From Pseudomonadota bacterium (lineage in GTDB: Bacteria > Pseudomonadota > Alphaproteobacteria > Rhizobiales > Hyphomicrobiaceae), in the NCBI GenBank assembly GCA_023405815.1, contig JAEXXM010000084.1, positions 62,001-126,000 on the forward strand: a stretch of DNA of 64,000 nt, read 5' to 3'. Below the pieces are notes generated by a model. That model was not told the DNA's origin, did not search any database, and was given only the letters and a program-made list of their open reading frames with translations. Position 1 is the first letter of the stretch; the number at the start of each line of letters is the position of its first letter. A program made the translations under genes and the position numbers. Positions 25,552-34,240 of the stretch are shown here, piece by piece.

Positions 25552-25581
25552 GCGTCCGGCCGCCGGGCGCTTCTTCCTTTT
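25552..25581 (+). terminator. hairpin with T-rich tail between tuf and rpsJ
   Basis: GCGTCCGG (25552-25559) pairs with CCGGGCGC (25563-25570), one G-U pair, three-base loop, followed by TTCTTCCTTTT. This looks like a terminator or attenuator between the str and S10 blocks. The loop is tight, and read-through into rpsJ 16 bases later is likely. Confidence 0.55.
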
Positions 25582-25596
25582 GAAAGAGTGCGGGAC

Positions 25597-25905
25597 ATGA
25601 ACGGCCAGAACATTCGCATCCGGCTCAAGGCATTCGATCATCGGATCCTCGATGCCTCGACGCGGGAGATCGTCAACACGGCAAAGCGCACCGGCGCGGA
25701 GGTGCGCGGACCCATTCCGTTGCCGACGCGGTTCGAGCGCTTCACCGTCAACCGCTCGCCCCACATCGACAAGAAGAGCCGCGACCAGTTCGAGATGCGT
25801 ACTCACAAGCGTCTTTTGGACATCGTCGATCCGACACCGCAGACGGTCGATGCTTTGATGAAGCTCGACCTCGCTGCAGGCGTCGACGTCGAGATCAAGC
25901 TCTAA
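25597..25905 (+). CDS. rpsJ: 30S ribosomal protein S10
   Basis: S10 is part of the 30S head and, as NusE, a transcription antitermination factor that pairs with NusG. It has 102 residues from ATG 25597 (MNGQNIRIRLKAFDHR); a GTG three codons earlier is in frame but homologues start at the ATG. The segment GPIPLPTRFERFTVNRSPH is conserved. First gene of the S10 block. Confidence 0.97.
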   Translation: MNGQNIRIRLKAFDHRILDASTREIVNTAKRTGAEVRGPIPLPTRFERFTVNRSPHIDKKSRDQFEMRTHKRLLDIVDPTPQTVDALMKLDLAAGVDVEIKL

Positions 25906-25966
25906 GGTCAATGGGGCCGGCGGCAGTCGCCTTGGCTCCGAAAATTAAGAAGGAAGGAATGCTCTC

Positions 25967-26671
25967 ATGCGTTCCGGGGTAATCGCACAGAAGGTGGGCA
26001 TGACCCGCATCTTCACGGAGGCCGGGGAGCACATCCCGGTAACCGTGTTGAAGCTCGACAACGTTCAGGTTGTCGGTCATCGCACCAATGACAAGAACGG
26101 CTACACGGCGCTGCAGCTCGGGGCCGGCAAGCGTAAGCCTTCGCGCCTCACCAAGGCCGACCGGCAGAACTTTGCCGTCGCCAAGGTAGAGCCGAAGCGC
26201 AAGCTAGTGGAGTTCCGGGTTTCGCCCGAGAACCTGATCGAAGTCGGCGCGCAGATCACCGCCGATCACTTCGTCCCCGGCCAGTTCGTCGACGTCACGG
26301 GCACGAACCAGGGTAAGGGCTTCCAGGGCGCCATGAAGCGCTGGAACTTCGGCGGTCTGCGCGCGACGCACGGTGTGTCGCTCAGCCACCGCAGCCACGG
26401 CTCTACCGGCCAGCGCCAGGACCCCGGCAAGGTGTTCAAGGGCAAGAAGATGGCCGGCCACATGGGCTCAGAGCGCGTGACGACGCAGAACCTGGTCGTC
26501 GTCAAGACCGACGTCGACCGCGGCCTTCTGATGGTCCGCGGCGCCGTGCCCGGCTCGAAGGGCGGCTGGGTGCTGGTGCGCGACGCCGTCCTGAAGCAGC
26601 CGCACAAGGACGCCCCGCGCCCAGGCGCCTTCAAGGCTGCCGGTGAAACCGCTGTGAAGGAGCAGGCGTGA
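25967..26671 (+). CDS. rplC: 50S ribosomal protein L3
   Basis: L3 is an early-assembling protein whose central loop reaches the peptidyl-transferase region. It has 234 residues, slightly long at the C-terminus. Family motifs: MRSGVIAQKVGMTRIF at the start, GKGFQGAMKRWNFGG and HRSHGSTGQRQDPGKVFKGK in the loop. It starts after AAGGAAGG. Its TGA overlaps the rplD ATG by one base. Confidence 0.97.
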   Translation: MRSGVIAQKVGMTRIFTEAGEHIPVTVLKLDNVQVVGHRTNDKNGYTALQLGAGKRKPSRLTKADRQNFAVAKVEPKRKLVEFRVSPENLIEVGAQITADHFVPGQFVDVTGTNQGKGFQGAMKRWNFGGLRATHGVSLSHRSHGSTGQRQDPGKVFKGKKMAGHMGSERVTTQNLVVVKTDVDRGLLMVRGAVPGSKGGWVLVRDAVLKQPHKDAPRPGAFKAAGETAVKEQA

Positions 26672-27327
26672 TGAAAGCTGATGTCACCACGCTCGCGGCC
26701 TCCAAGGCCGGCACGGTCGAGCTCTCGGAGGCCATCTTCGGCCTCTCGCCGCGCCCGGATCTCATCCAGCGCATGGTGCGCTACCAGCTCGCCAAGCGGC
26801 GCGCGGGCACGCACCACTCCCAGGACCGCTCTGAAGTGAGCGTCACTGGCAAGAAGATGTACAAGCAGAAGGGCACCGGCGGCGCCCGTCACGGCGACAA
26901 GTCGGTTCCGCAGTGGCGCGGCGGCGGCAAGGCGTTCGGTCCCAAGCCCCGCGACCACGCCATCGAGATGCCGAAGAAAGTGCGTGCGCTCGCCCTGCGG
27001 CACGCGCTCTCCGCCAAGGCCCAGGCCGGCGAGGTCGTGGTGCTCGACAAGGCGGAATCGAAGGACGGCAAGACCGCCGCGCTGCGCGACCAGTTCGCCA
27101 AGCTCGACTGGACGAACGTTCTGATCATCGACGGCGCGGAGCTGCAGGCCGACTTCGTGCGTGCGGCCCGCAATCTGCCGAACATCGACGTGCTGCCGGT
27201 CCAGGGCATCAATGTCTACGACATTCTGCGCCGCAAGAAGCTGGTGTTGACGAAGGCCGCCATCGCCGCGCTCGAGGAGCGCTTCGCCGGCGCCGCTAAC
27301 GGCAGCAACGCCGGGGAGAGCAAGTGA
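26671..27327 (+). CDS. rplD: 50S ribosomal protein L4
   Basis: L4 lines the peptide exit tunnel and in some bacteria represses its own operon. It has 218 residues from ATG 26671, sharing a base with the rplC stop. Conserved tunnel-loop segments are KKMYKQKGTGGARHGD and GGGKAFGPKPRDH. The C-terminus is a Gly/Asn/Ser-rich tail of about 12 residues. Its stop overlaps the rplW start by one base. Confidence 0.97.
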   Translation: MKADVTTLAASKAGTVELSEAIFGLSPRPDLIQRMVRYQLAKRRAGTHHSQDRSEVSVTGKKMYKQKGTGGARHGDKSVPQWRGGGKAFGPKPRDHAIEMPKKVRALALRHALSAKAQAGEVVVLDKAESKDGKTAALRDQFAKLDWTNVLIIDGAELQADFVRAARNLPNIDVLPVQGINVYDILRRKKLVLTKAAIAALEERFAGAANGSNAGESK

Positions 27328-27623
27328 TGGGCAAGCACCACAGCGCTTACGACGTCATCGTCTCTCCGGTCATCACCGAGAAGTCGACGCTCGTCTCGGA
27401 AGCCAACCAGGTCATCTTCAACGTTGCCCCGAGGGCAACGAAGAAGGAGATCAAGGAGGCGATCGAGACGCTGTTCAAGGTCAAGGTGAAGGCCGTCAAC
27501 ACGCTCGTCCGCAAGGGCAAGCTGAAGACCTTCCGCGGTCACCGTGCGCTGCAGAGCGACGCCAAGAAGGCGATCGTGACCCTGGTCGAAGGCCACCACA
27601 TCGACATTGCGACGGGCCTCTAA
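27327..27623 (+). CDS. rplW: 50S ribosomal protein L23
   Basis: L23 surrounds the tunnel exit and docks trigger factor and SRP. It has 98 residues from ATG 27327, which overlaps the rplD stop by one base. SPVITEKSTLVSE and the VKVKAVNTLVRKGKLK loop identify the family. Normal length. Confidence 0.97.
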   Translation: MGKHHSAYDVIVSPVITEKSTLVSEANQVIFNVAPRATKKEIKEAIETLFKVKVKAVNTLVRKGKLKTFRGHRALQSDAKKAIVTLVEGHHIDIATGL

Positions 27624-27647
27624 GGATACGGACCCGAGGATACGACC

Positions 27648-28472
27648 ATGGCACTGAAGACATTCCGCCCGACCTCTCCCGGCCTGCGCCATCTGGTGCT
27701 GGTCGACCGCAAGCAGCTCTGGAAGGGCGCTCCGGTGAAGACGCTGGTCGAGGGCAAGTCCAAGACGGGCGGACGCAATAGCGACGGCCGTATCACGACG
27801 CGCCACATCGGCGGCGGCCATAAGCGGTCGTACCGTCTCGTCGACTTCCGCCGTCGCCACTTCGACGTGCCGGGCAAGGTCGAGCGCATCGAGTACGATC
27901 CGAACCGCACTGCGTTCATCGCGCTCGTGAAGTACCAGGACGGCAAGCTCGCCTACATCCTTGCCCCGCAGCGCCTCGCCGTCGGCGACCAGGTGGTTGC
28001 CGGCGAGAAGGTGGACGTGAAGCCCGGCAACGCGATGCCGCTGGCGGCCATGCCGATCGGCACGATCGTGCACAACGTCGAGCTGAAGCCTGGCCGCGGC
28101 GGCCAGATCGCTCGCTCGGCCGGTGCCTTCGTGCAGCTCGTCGGCCGCGACTCCGGCTGGGCCGTTCTGAAGCTCAACTCGGGCGAGACGCGCCGCGTGC
28201 GCGCCGAGTGCATGGCGACGATCGGTGCGGTGTCGAACCCCGACCACTCGAACGAAGTCACGGGTAAGGCCGGCCGCACGCGCTGGAAGGGTCGTCGCCC
28301 GACCGTGCGCTCGATCACGATGAACCCGGTCGACCATCCGAACGGCGGACGCACCAACGGCGGTAAGCACTGGGCAACGCCGTGGGGTAAGCCGACCAAG
28401 GGCTACAAGACGCGCAAGAACAAGGCGACCGACAAGTACATCATCCGCGGCCGTCAGGCGAAGAAGAAGTAA
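27648..28472 (+). CDS. rplB: 50S ribosomal protein L2
   Basis: L2 is a core protein needed for subunit association and peptidyl transfer. It has 274 residues. Conserved segments: GRITTRHIGGGHKRSYRLVD, the catalytic-region GGEGR-like NHPNGGRTNGGKHW (here DHPNGGRTNGGKHW), and a basic C-terminus. It is typical for the group and lies 24 bases after rplW. Confidence 0.97.
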   Translation: MALKTFRPTSPGLRHLVLVDRKQLWKGAPVKTLVEGKSKTGGRNSDGRITTRHIGGGHKRSYRLVDFRRRHFDVPGKVERIEYDPNRTAFIALVKYQDGKLAYILAPQRLAVGDQVVAGEKVDVKPGNAMPLAAMPIGTIVHNVELKPGRGGQIARSAGAFVQLVGRDSGWAVLKLNSGETRRVRAECMATIGAVSNPDHSNEVTGKAGRTRWKGRRPTVRSITMNPVDHPNGGRTNGGKHWATPWGKPTKGYKTRKNKATDKYIIRGRQAKKK

Positions 28473-28496
28473 CCGGCGGCGGCGAGGAGACAGGCA

Positions 28497-28778
28497 ATGA
28501 CACGTTCAGTTTGGAAAGGTCCGTTCGTCGACGGGTATCTTCTCAAGAAGGCAGAGAAGGTGCGCGCGTCCGGCCGCAGCGAGATCATCAAGATTTGGAG
28601 CCGTCGTTCGACGGTCCTGCCGCAGTTCGTCGGCCTGACGTTTGGCGTGCACAACGGCCACAAGCACGTTCCGGTGGCGATCACCGAAGACATGATCGGC
28701 CATAAGTTCGGCGAGTTCGCTCCGACGCGCATGTTCCATGGGCACGGCGGCGACAAGAAAGCCACCAAAGGCAAATAA
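28497..28778 (+). CDS. rpsS: 30S ribosomal protein S19
   Basis: S19 lies in the 30S head, bridging to the 50S subunit. It has 93 residues, normal length. MTRSVWKGPFVDGYLLKKAEK and RSTVLPQFVGLTFGVHNGHKH are family signatures. Ribosome site GAGGAGACAGG precedes the ATG. Confidence 0.97.
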   Translation: MTRSVWKGPFVDGYLLKKAEKVRASGRSEIIKIWSRRSTVLPQFVGLTFGVHNGHKHVPVAITEDMIGHKFGEFAPTRMFHGHGGDKKATKGK

Positions 28779-28796
28779 GGCAAGGCGGGACGTATT

Positions 28797-29297
28797 ATGG
28801 GCAAGCCGAAACGCGAGCGCAGGCTCTCCGACAGCGAGGCACAGGCCGTCGCCAGAAACTTGCGCGTCTCGCCGCGCAAGCTGAACCTTGTCGCCGGTCT
28901 CATCCGAGGCAAGAAGGTCGACACGGCGCTGGCGGATCTCGAGTTCTCCCGCAAGCGCATCGCGCAGGACGTGAAGAAGTGCGTCATGTCGGCGGTCGCC
29001 AACGCGGAGAACAACCACGGGCTCGACGTCAACGAGCTCGTCGTTTCCGAGGCATTCGTCGGCAAGAACCTCATCATGCGCCGCTTCGCAGCGCGCGGAC
29101 GCGGTCGCGCCAGCTCGATTATGAAGCCGTTCGCGCAGCTCACGGTCATCGTCCGCCAGAAGGCGGAGGAGGCCGAGGAAGGCGCCAAGAAATCGAAGGG
29201 CAAGGCCAAGGCCGCCGCCAAGCCGGCCAAGGGCGGCAAGCCCGCCACGGCAACCAAGGGTGGCAAGGCGAAGGCCGCCGCCAAGGAGACTGCATAA
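28797..29297 (+). CDS. rplV: 50S ribosomal protein L22 with long basic C-terminal tail
   Basis: L22 lines the exit tunnel next to L4. The first ~120 residues are standard (ARNLRVSPRKLNLVAGLIRGKK, then RGRGRASSIMKPFAQLTVIVRQK). After that comes a tail of about 45 residues made almost only of Lys, Ala and Gly, giving 166 residues against a usual 110-130. The tail is in frame to the stop and lies on the ribosome outer face by homology. The stop overlaps the rpsC ATG by one base. Confidence 0.95.
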   Translation: MGKPKRERRLSDSEAQAVARNLRVSPRKLNLVAGLIRGKKVDTALADLEFSRKRIAQDVKKCVMSAVANAENNHGLDVNELVVSEAFVGKNLIMRRFAARGRGRASSIMKPFAQLTVIVRQKAEEAEEGAKKSKGKAKAAAKPAKGGKPATATKGGKAKAAAKETA

Positions 29298-30106
29298 TGG
29301 GTCAGAAGGTCAATCCGGTCGGCCTGCGCGTCGGCGTCAACCGCACCTGGGACAGCCGCTGGTTTGCTGGCCGCGGCGAGTACGGTCGGTTGCTGCATGA
29401 GGACATGCGCATGCGGGATCACATCCTGCAGCAGCGTCGCCAAGCCGGCATCGCCAAGGTGGTCATCGAGCGCCCGCACAAGAAGTGCCGCGTCACGGTG
29501 CATACGGCGCGCCCGGGCGTCCTGATCGGCAAGAAGGGCGCCGACATCGAGAAGCTGCGCGGCGAGCTCGCGCGCTTCACCGACTCGGAGGTGCATCTCA
29601 ACATCGTCGAGATCCGCAAGCCGGAGATCGATGCGACGCTTGTCGCCGAGACGATCGCGCAGCAGCTGGAGCGACGCGTCGCGTTCCGCCGCGCCATGAA
29701 GCGGGCCGTGCAGTCGGCGCTTCGCCTCGGTGCGCTCGGCATCCGCATCAACGTCGCCGGGCGTCTGGGTGGCGCGGAAATCGCACGCACGGAGTGGTAC
29801 CGCGAGGGCCGCGTGCCGCTGCACACGCTGCGTGCAGACATCGACTTCGGCTACGGCGTTGCCCGCACGGCCTACGGCGTGATCGGCATCAAGGTGTGGA
29901 TCTTCAAGGGCGAGATCATGGAGCATGACCCCATGGCTTCGGAGAAGAAGAACACCGAGCTGCAGGAGAGCGGCGGCGGTGGCCGTCCGCGCCGCGAGGA
30001 TCGCGATCGCGGTGACCGCGGCGATCGTGGTGACCGTCGCGAGCGTCGCGGGCCGGCTCCGGCTGCCGCGGCTCCGAGCGAAGGCGAAGGCGCAGAGAAG
30101 GCGTGA
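29297..30106 (+). CDS. rpsC: 30S ribosomal protein S3 with Arg/Asp repeat tail
   Basis: S3 forms the mRNA entry channel. It has 269 residues from ATG 29297, overlapping the rplV stop by one base. A KH domain with PGVLIGKKGADIEKL and a C-terminal domain with GIKVWIFKGEI are present. The last ~50 residues hold a repeated Asp-Arg-Gly unit (RDRGDRGDRGDRRERRG) and an Ala/Pro-rich end, making it 30-40 residues longer than most. Confidence 0.96.
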   Translation: MGQKVNPVGLRVGVNRTWDSRWFAGRGEYGRLLHEDMRMRDHILQQRRQAGIAKVVIERPHKKCRVTVHTARPGVLIGKKGADIEKLRGELARFTDSEVHLNIVEIRKPEIDATLVAETIAQQLERRVAFRRAMKRAVQSALRLGALGIRINVAGRLGGAEIARTEWYREGRVPLHTLRADIDFGYGVARTAYGVIGIKVWIFKGEIMEHDPMASEKKNTELQESGGGGRPRREDRDRGDRGDRGDRRERRGPAPAAAAPSEGEGAEKA

Positions 30107-30141
30107 GGCAGCGTTCAAAGCGCTGACAAGGACGACAAGAC

Positions 30142-30552
30142 ATGCTGCAACCGAAACGCACCAAGTACCGGAAGGCCTTCAAGGGCCGCATCCACGGCAA
30201 CGCCAAAGGCGGCACGACGCTGAATTTCGGCTCGCACGGCCTCAAGGCGGTGGAGCCGGAGCGCGTCACCGCGCGCCAGATCGAGGCCGCCCGCCGCGCC
30301 ATCACGCGCCATATGAAGCGCGCCGGCCGCGTGTGGATCCGCGTGTTCCCCGATCTGCCGGTGACGAAGAAGCCGGCCGAAGTGCGCATGGGCTCCGGCA
30401 AGGGCTCGCCCGAGTTCTGGTGCGCGCGGGTCAAGCCGGGCCGCATCATGTTCGAACTCGACGGCGTGCCGGATCAGCTGGCACGCGAGGCATTGGTGCT
30501 CGGAGCGGCAAAGCTGCCGATCAAGACGCGCATCGTCACGCGCGTCGGCTGA
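30142..30552 (+). CDS. rplP: 50S ribosomal protein L16
   Basis: L16 organises the A-site region of 23S rRNA. It has 136 residues. MLQPKRTKYRKAFKGRIHG, the arginine-rich ARQIEAARRAITRHMKR segment and KPAEVRMGSGKGSPEFW are family signatures. Normal length. Confidence 0.97.
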   Translation: MLQPKRTKYRKAFKGRIHGNAKGGTTLNFGSHGLKAVEPERVTARQIEAARRAITRHMKRAGRVWIRVFPDLPVTKKPAEVRMGSGKGSPEFWCARVKPGRIMFELDGVPDQLAREALVLGAAKLPIKTRIVTRVG

Positions 30553-30582
30553 GCGGACTGTTAGGACGAAGGAATTAAGGCG

Positions 30583-30795
30583 ATGAGCGCGGAAGCGTTT
30601 CGGGATTTGACCCTCGATCAGCTCGACGACCAGCTGCAGAAGCTGAAGAAGGAGCAGTTCAACCTGCGCTTCCAGCGTGCTTCAGGCCAGCTCGAGAACA
30701 CCTCTCGCGTGCGTGCGGTTCGCCGTGACATCGCTCGACTGCTGACCGTTGCGCGCCAGAAGCGCGCCGGCGGCACCAAGAGCGCCAAGGAGTAA
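30583..30795 (+). CDS. rpmC: 50S ribosomal protein L29
   Basis: L29 is a small two-helix protein near the tunnel exit that helps SRP docking. It has 70 residues. FNLRFQRASGQLENTSRVRAVRRDIAR in two parts identifies the family. A GAAGGAAT ribosome site precedes the ATG, and rpsQ follows 5 bases after the stop. Confidence 0.95.
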   Translation: MSAEAFRDLTLDQLDDQLQKLKKEQFNLRFQRASGQLENTSRVRAVRRDIARLLTVARQKRAGGTKSAKE

Positions 30796-30800
30796 GAACG

Positions 30801-31037
30801 ATGCCGAAACGCGTGCTGCAGGGCGTGGTCGTGTCCGACAAGAACGACAAGACGGTGGTGGTCGAGGTCGAGCGCCGCTACACCCACCCGCTGTTCAAGA
30901 AGACCGTGCGCCGCACGAAGAAGTACCACGCTCACGACGAGAAGAACGCGTTCAAGGTTGGCGATCGCGTGGAGATCGTCGAGAGCGCACCGATCTCGAA
31001 GAACAAGCGTTGGGTCGTCCTTACCGAGGCCGGCTGA
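30801..31037 (+). CDS. rpsQ: 30S ribosomal protein S17
   Basis: S17 is a primary binder of 16S rRNA. It has 78 residues with an OB fold: MPKRVLQGVVVSDKNDKTVVV, RRYTHPLFKKTVRRTKKYHAHDE and VGDRVEIVES. Normal length. A structured gap of 80 bases separates it from rplN. Confidence 0.97.
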   Translation: MPKRVLQGVVVSDKNDKTVVVEVERRYTHPLFKKTVRRTKKYHAHDEKNAFKVGDRVEIVESAPISKNKRWVVLTEAG

Positions 31038-31081
31038 CGCCACTGAGCGAATTGCGGGCGCGCCCCGCGAGCAGATGAAGG

Positions 31082-31097
31082 GCCACCTCCGGGTGGC
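31082..31097 (+). repeat. stable hairpin before rplN
   Basis: GCCACC (31082-31087) and GGTGGC (31092-31097) enclose the tetraloop TCCG. It lies 20 bases before the rplN ATG at the usual boundary of the S10 and spc blocks. It may be a processing or feedback element. Confidence 0.4.
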
Positions 31098-31117
31098 AGT
31101 TGGAAAGGGAAGCCGCG

Positions 31118-31486
31118 ATGATCCAGATGGAGACCAATCTCGACGTCGCTGACAATTCGGGCGCGCGCCGCGTTCAGTGCATCAAGGTGCTGGGCGGCTC
31201 GAAGCGCAAGTACGCGACCGTCGGCGACACCATCGTCGTCTCGGTCAAGGAAGCCATTCCGAAGGGTCGCGTTAAGAAGGGCCAGGTGATGAAGGCCGTC
31301 GTCGTCCGCACCGCCAAGGGCGTGCGTCGTCCGGACGGCTCGCTGATCCGCTTCGACCGCAATGCGGCCGTGCTGATCAATGCGCAGGGCGAGCCGGTCG
31401 GGACCCGCATCTTTGGCCCCGTGACGCGCGAGCTGCGGGCCAAGAACCACATGAAGATCGTTTCGCTCGCCCCGGAGGTGCTGTGA
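31118..31486 (+). CDS. rplN: 50S ribosomal protein L14
   Basis: L14 bridges the subunits with L19. It has 122 residues, exactly the family length, from ATG 31118 (MIQMETNLDVADNSGARRV); an upstream in-frame ATG-like start at 31100 would add six residues. The stop overlaps the rplX ATG by one base. First gene of the spc block. Confidence 0.97.
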   Translation: MIQMETNLDVADNSGARRVQCIKVLGGSKRKYATVGDTIVVSVKEAIPKGRVKKGQVMKAVVVRTAKGVRRPDGSLIRFDRNAAVLINAQGEPVGTRIFGPVTRELRAKNHMKIVSLAPEVL

Positions 31487-31812
31487 TGGCCTCGTTGAAG
31501 ATCAAGAAGGGCGACCACGTCATCGTGATCGCAGGCCGCGACAAGGGCAAGCACGGCGAGGTGGTCGAGATGCTCCCCAAGGAGCAGCGGGCCATCGTGC
31601 GTGGCGTCAACGTCGTGCGCCGCCATCAGAAGCAGACGGCTGCGCAAGAAGGCGGCATCATTTCCAAGGAAGCGCCGATCCACATTTCGAACCTCGCCAT
31701 CGAGGACCCGAAGGACGGCAAGCCGACCCGCGTCGGCTTCAAGCTTCTCGACGACGGCAAGAAGGTTCGCTTCGCCAAGCGCTCGGGCGAAGTCATTCCG
31801 GAGAGACAGTAA
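31486..31812 (+). CDS. rplX: 50S ribosomal protein L24
   Basis: L24 starts 50S assembly at the 5' part of 23S rRNA. It has 108 residues from ATG 31486, which shares a base with the rplN stop. The KOW motif KKGDHVIVIAGRDKGKHGEV is clear. Normal length. rplE begins 3 bases after its stop. Confidence 0.97.
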   Translation: MASLKIKKGDHVIVIAGRDKGKHGEVVEMLPKEQRAIVRGVNVVRRHQKQTAAQEGGIISKEAPIHISNLAIEDPKDGKPTRVGFKLLDDGKKVRFAKRSGEVIPERQ

Positions 31813-31815
31813 GCC

Positions 31816-32499
31816 ATGGCTGAGAAAGAGAAACCGGCAAAGGCCGCGGGTGGCGCCAAGGACGGCGCGCCGGCCAAGGGTGCCAAGGGCGAGAAGAAGG
31901 CCAAGGCCGCAGCTCCGAAGGAGCCGCGCGCCCCTGCCGCTCCGCGCCCGGCCGACTACAAGCCGCGCCTCAAGACGCACTACGAGAAGGTGGTGCGCGA
32001 CGCCCTGCAGGAAAAGTTCAAGTACCAGAACGTGATGCAGGTGCCGAAGCTCGAGAAGATCGTGCTCAACATGGGCGTCGGCGAGGCGGTCAACGACCGC
32101 AAGAAGGTCGAGAGCGCCGCGGGCGATCTCGCCCTCATCGCCGGTCAGCGCCCGATTCAGACGCGCTCGCGCAAGGCCATCGCCACCTACAAGCTGCGCG
32201 AAGGCATGCCGATCGGCGCCAAGGTGACGCTGCGCGGCGACCGCATGTACGAGTTCCTGGACCGTCTCGTGACGATCGCGCTGCCGCGCGTGAAGGACTT
32301 CCGCGGCCTCAACCCGAAGAGCTTCGATGGACGCGGCAACTACGCTTGCGGCATCAAGGAGCACATCGTGTTCCCGGAGATCGACTACGACAAGGTCGAC
32401 CAAGTGTGGGGCATGGACATCATCGTTTGCACGTCGGCGACCACCGACGACGAGGCTCGCGAGCTCCTTCGCGGCTTCAACTTCCCGTTTCGCAGCTAG
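31816..32499 (+). CDS. rplE: 50S ribosomal protein L5 with basic N-terminal extension
   Basis: L5 binds 5S rRNA in the central protuberance. It has 227 residues; the normal protein (about 180) begins near PRLKTHYEKVVR. Before it lie about 45 residues rich in Lys, Ala and Pro. No internal ATG or GTG lies between the extension and the core with a good ribosome site, and the start at 31816 is only 3 bases after rplX, so the extension is probably translated. The core motifs NMGVGEA and RTRSRKAIATYKLREG-like segment are intact. Confidence 0.94.
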   Translation: MAEKEKPAKAAGGAKDGAPAKGAKGEKKAKAAAPKEPRAPAAPRPADYKPRLKTHYEKVVRDALQEKFKYQNVMQVPKLEKIVLNMGVGEAVNDRKKVESAAGDLALIAGQRPIQTRSRKAIATYKLREGMPIGAKVTLRGDRMYEFLDRLVTIALPRVKDFRGLNPKSFDGRGNYACGIKEHIVFPEIDYDKVDQVWGMDIIVCTSATTDDEARELLRGFNFPFRS

Positions 32500-32540
32500 A
32501 GGACCTCGGGCTGACCCCGAAAGGCCTTTGGAGGATATAG

Positions 32541-32846
32541 ATGGCTAAGACGAGCTCGGTAGAAAAGAACAACAGGCGCCGGCGCCTGGCGGCCCAGAAG
32601 GCCGAAAAGCGCAAGCGCCTCAAGGCGATTGCCAACGATCTAAAGCGCCCGGCCGAGGAGCGCTTTGCGGCACGCATCAAGCTTGCCGAGATGCCGCGCA
32701 ACTCATCGCCGACGCGCATCCGCAACCGGTGCGAGCTCACCGGCCGCGCGCGGGCCTACTACCGCAAGCTGAGGATGTGCCGCAACCAGCTGCGCGACCT
32801 CGCGAGCCAGGGTCTGATCCCCGGCATGGTCAAGTCGAGCTGGTAA
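32541..32846 (+). CDS. rpsN: 30S ribosomal protein S14
   Basis: S14 is a late-assembling protein of the 30S head. It has 101 residues, the longer zinc-free form (no CxxC ribbon), as usual in alphaproteobacteria. RNRCELTGRARAYYRKLRMCR and the C-terminal GLIPGMVKSSW are family signatures. Confidence 0.97.
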   Translation: MAKTSSVEKNNRRRRLAAQKAEKRKRLKAIANDLKRPAEERFAARIKLAEMPRNSSPTRIRNRCELTGRARAYYRKLRMCRNQLRDLASQGLIPGMVKSSW

Positions 32847-32861
32847 GGGGAGGACTGAAGA

Positions 32862-33260
32862 ATGTCGATCAACGATCCCCTAGGCGATATGCTGACGCGC
32901 ATCCGCAATGCTCAGATGCGGCGCCGTCCGAAGGTCGTCACGCCCGCTTCCAACATCCGCGCGCGCGTTCTCGACGTGCTCGAGGAGGAAGGCTATATCC
33001 GCGGCTACTCGCGGGTGGAGCAGAAGGGTGCGCTGCCGGTCTTCGAGATCGAGCTGAAGTACTACAACGGGCAGCCGGCCATCAAAGAGATCCAGCGCGT
33101 TTCGACGCCGGGGCGCCGCGTTTACTCGCCGGTGCGTGATCTACCGACGGTAGCGAACGGCCTCGGAGTTGCGATCCTCTCTACGCCCAAGGGCGTGATG
33201 TCGGACTCGAAGGCGCGCGAGCAGAACGTCGGCGGAGAGATTCTCTGCAGCATCTTCTAA
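32862..33260 (+). CDS. rpsH: 30S ribosomal protein S8
   Basis: S8 is a central-domain 16S rRNA binder and, in E. coli, the repressor of the spc operon. It has 132 residues. NDPLGDMLTRIRNAQ, RRVYSPVRDLP and the C-terminal STPKGVMSDSKAREQNVGGEILC are typical. Confidence 0.97.
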   Translation: MSINDPLGDMLTRIRNAQMRRRPKVVTPASNIRARVLDVLEEEGYIRGYSRVEQKGALPVFEIELKYYNGQPAIKEIQRVSTPGRRVYSPVRDLPTVANGLGVAILSTPKGVMSDSKAREQNVGGEILCSIF

Positions 33261-33307
33261 TCTGCGGCCGGCTTTGAGCCGGTCCGCACCAAGGCTTTGG
33301 AACGACC

Positions 33308-33850
33308 ATGTCACGTATCGGCAAGAGAGCAGTCCCGGTCCCGTCCAATGTGACGGCGACGGTCAGCGGACGAGAGGTCAAGGTCAAGGGGCCGAAGGGC
33401 GAGCTCGCCTTCACGGTTCCCGACAAGATCAAGGTCGAGAAGACGGCAGACGGCATTGCGGTCGAGCCGCTCGACGAGACCAAGCTCGCGCGCTCCATGT
33501 GGGGCATGTCGCGGACGATGATCTCGAACCTCATCGAGGGCGTCACGAGCGGATATTCGCGCGTGCTGGAAATCCAGGGCGTCGGCTTCCGCGCCGCCAT
33601 GAAGGGCAAGGATCAGCTGCAGCTCAACATCGGCTTCAGCCACGACGTGGTCCACGCGATCCCGGCGGGAGTCGAGGTGAAGGTTTCGGGCGCGAAGCAG
33701 GAAATCATCACCGTTTCCGGCATCGATCCCCAGCTCGTCGGCCAGGTTGCGGCCAATATCCGCGCCTCGCGGCCGCCTGAGCCCTACCAGGGCAAGGGCA
33801 TCCGCTACCAGGGCGAGTATATCTTCCGCAAGGAAGGCAAGAAGAAGTAA
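33308..33850 (+). CDS. rplF: 50S ribosomal protein L6
   Basis: L6 lies near the factor-binding site. It has 180 residues with two repeats of the same fold: SRIGKRAVPVPSNVTATV at the start and PEPYQGKGIRYQGEYIFRKEGKKK at the end. Normal length for the group. rplR starts 12 bases downstream. Confidence 0.97.
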   Translation: MSRIGKRAVPVPSNVTATVSGREVKVKGPKGELAFTVPDKIKVEKTADGIAVEPLDETKLARSMWGMSRTMISNLIEGVTSGYSRVLEIQGVGFRAAMKGKDQLQLNIGFSHDVVHAIPAGVEVKVSGAKQEIITVSGIDPQLVGQVAANIRASRPPEPYQGKGIRYQGEYIFRKEGKKK

Positions 33851-33862
33851 GGACGCCAGGCT

Positions 33863-34225
33863 ATGAACGCGCTTACCAAACTGTTCGACCGGCGCAAGTC
33901 TCGCGTCCGTCGTAACCTGAAGGCGAATTCGACCGGGCGTCCGCGCCTTTCGGTGCATCGCTCGTCGAAGCACATCTACGTGCAGGTCATCGACGATGCC
34001 GAGGGCAAGACTGTCGCCGCGGCGTCGACGCTAGAAAAGGATCTGAAGTCGTCGCTGAAGACCGGCGCCGACAAGGCCGCGGCCGCAGCGGTCGGCAAGC
34101 TCATCGCCGAGCGCGCCCTGAAGGCGGGCGTCAAGGACGTCGTCTTCGATCGCGGCGGCTACATCTATCACGGCCGCGTCAAGGCGCTGGCCGATGCCGC
34201 GCGCGAAGGCGGCCTGAACTTCTAA
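33863..34225 (+). CDS. rplR: 50S ribosomal protein L18
   Basis: L18 binds 5S rRNA with L5. It has 120 residues: basic N-terminus (RKSRVRRNLK), RPRLSVHRSSKHIYVQVIDD, and FDRGGYIYHGRVKALADAARE. Normal length. Confidence 0.97.
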   Translation: MNALTKLFDRRKSRVRRNLKANSTGRPRLSVHRSSKHIYVQVIDDAEGKTVAAASTLEKDLKSSLKTGADKAAAAAVGKLIAERALKAGVKDVVFDRGGYIYHGRVKALADAAREGGLNF

Positions 34226-34240
34226 CGAGAGGATTGCAAC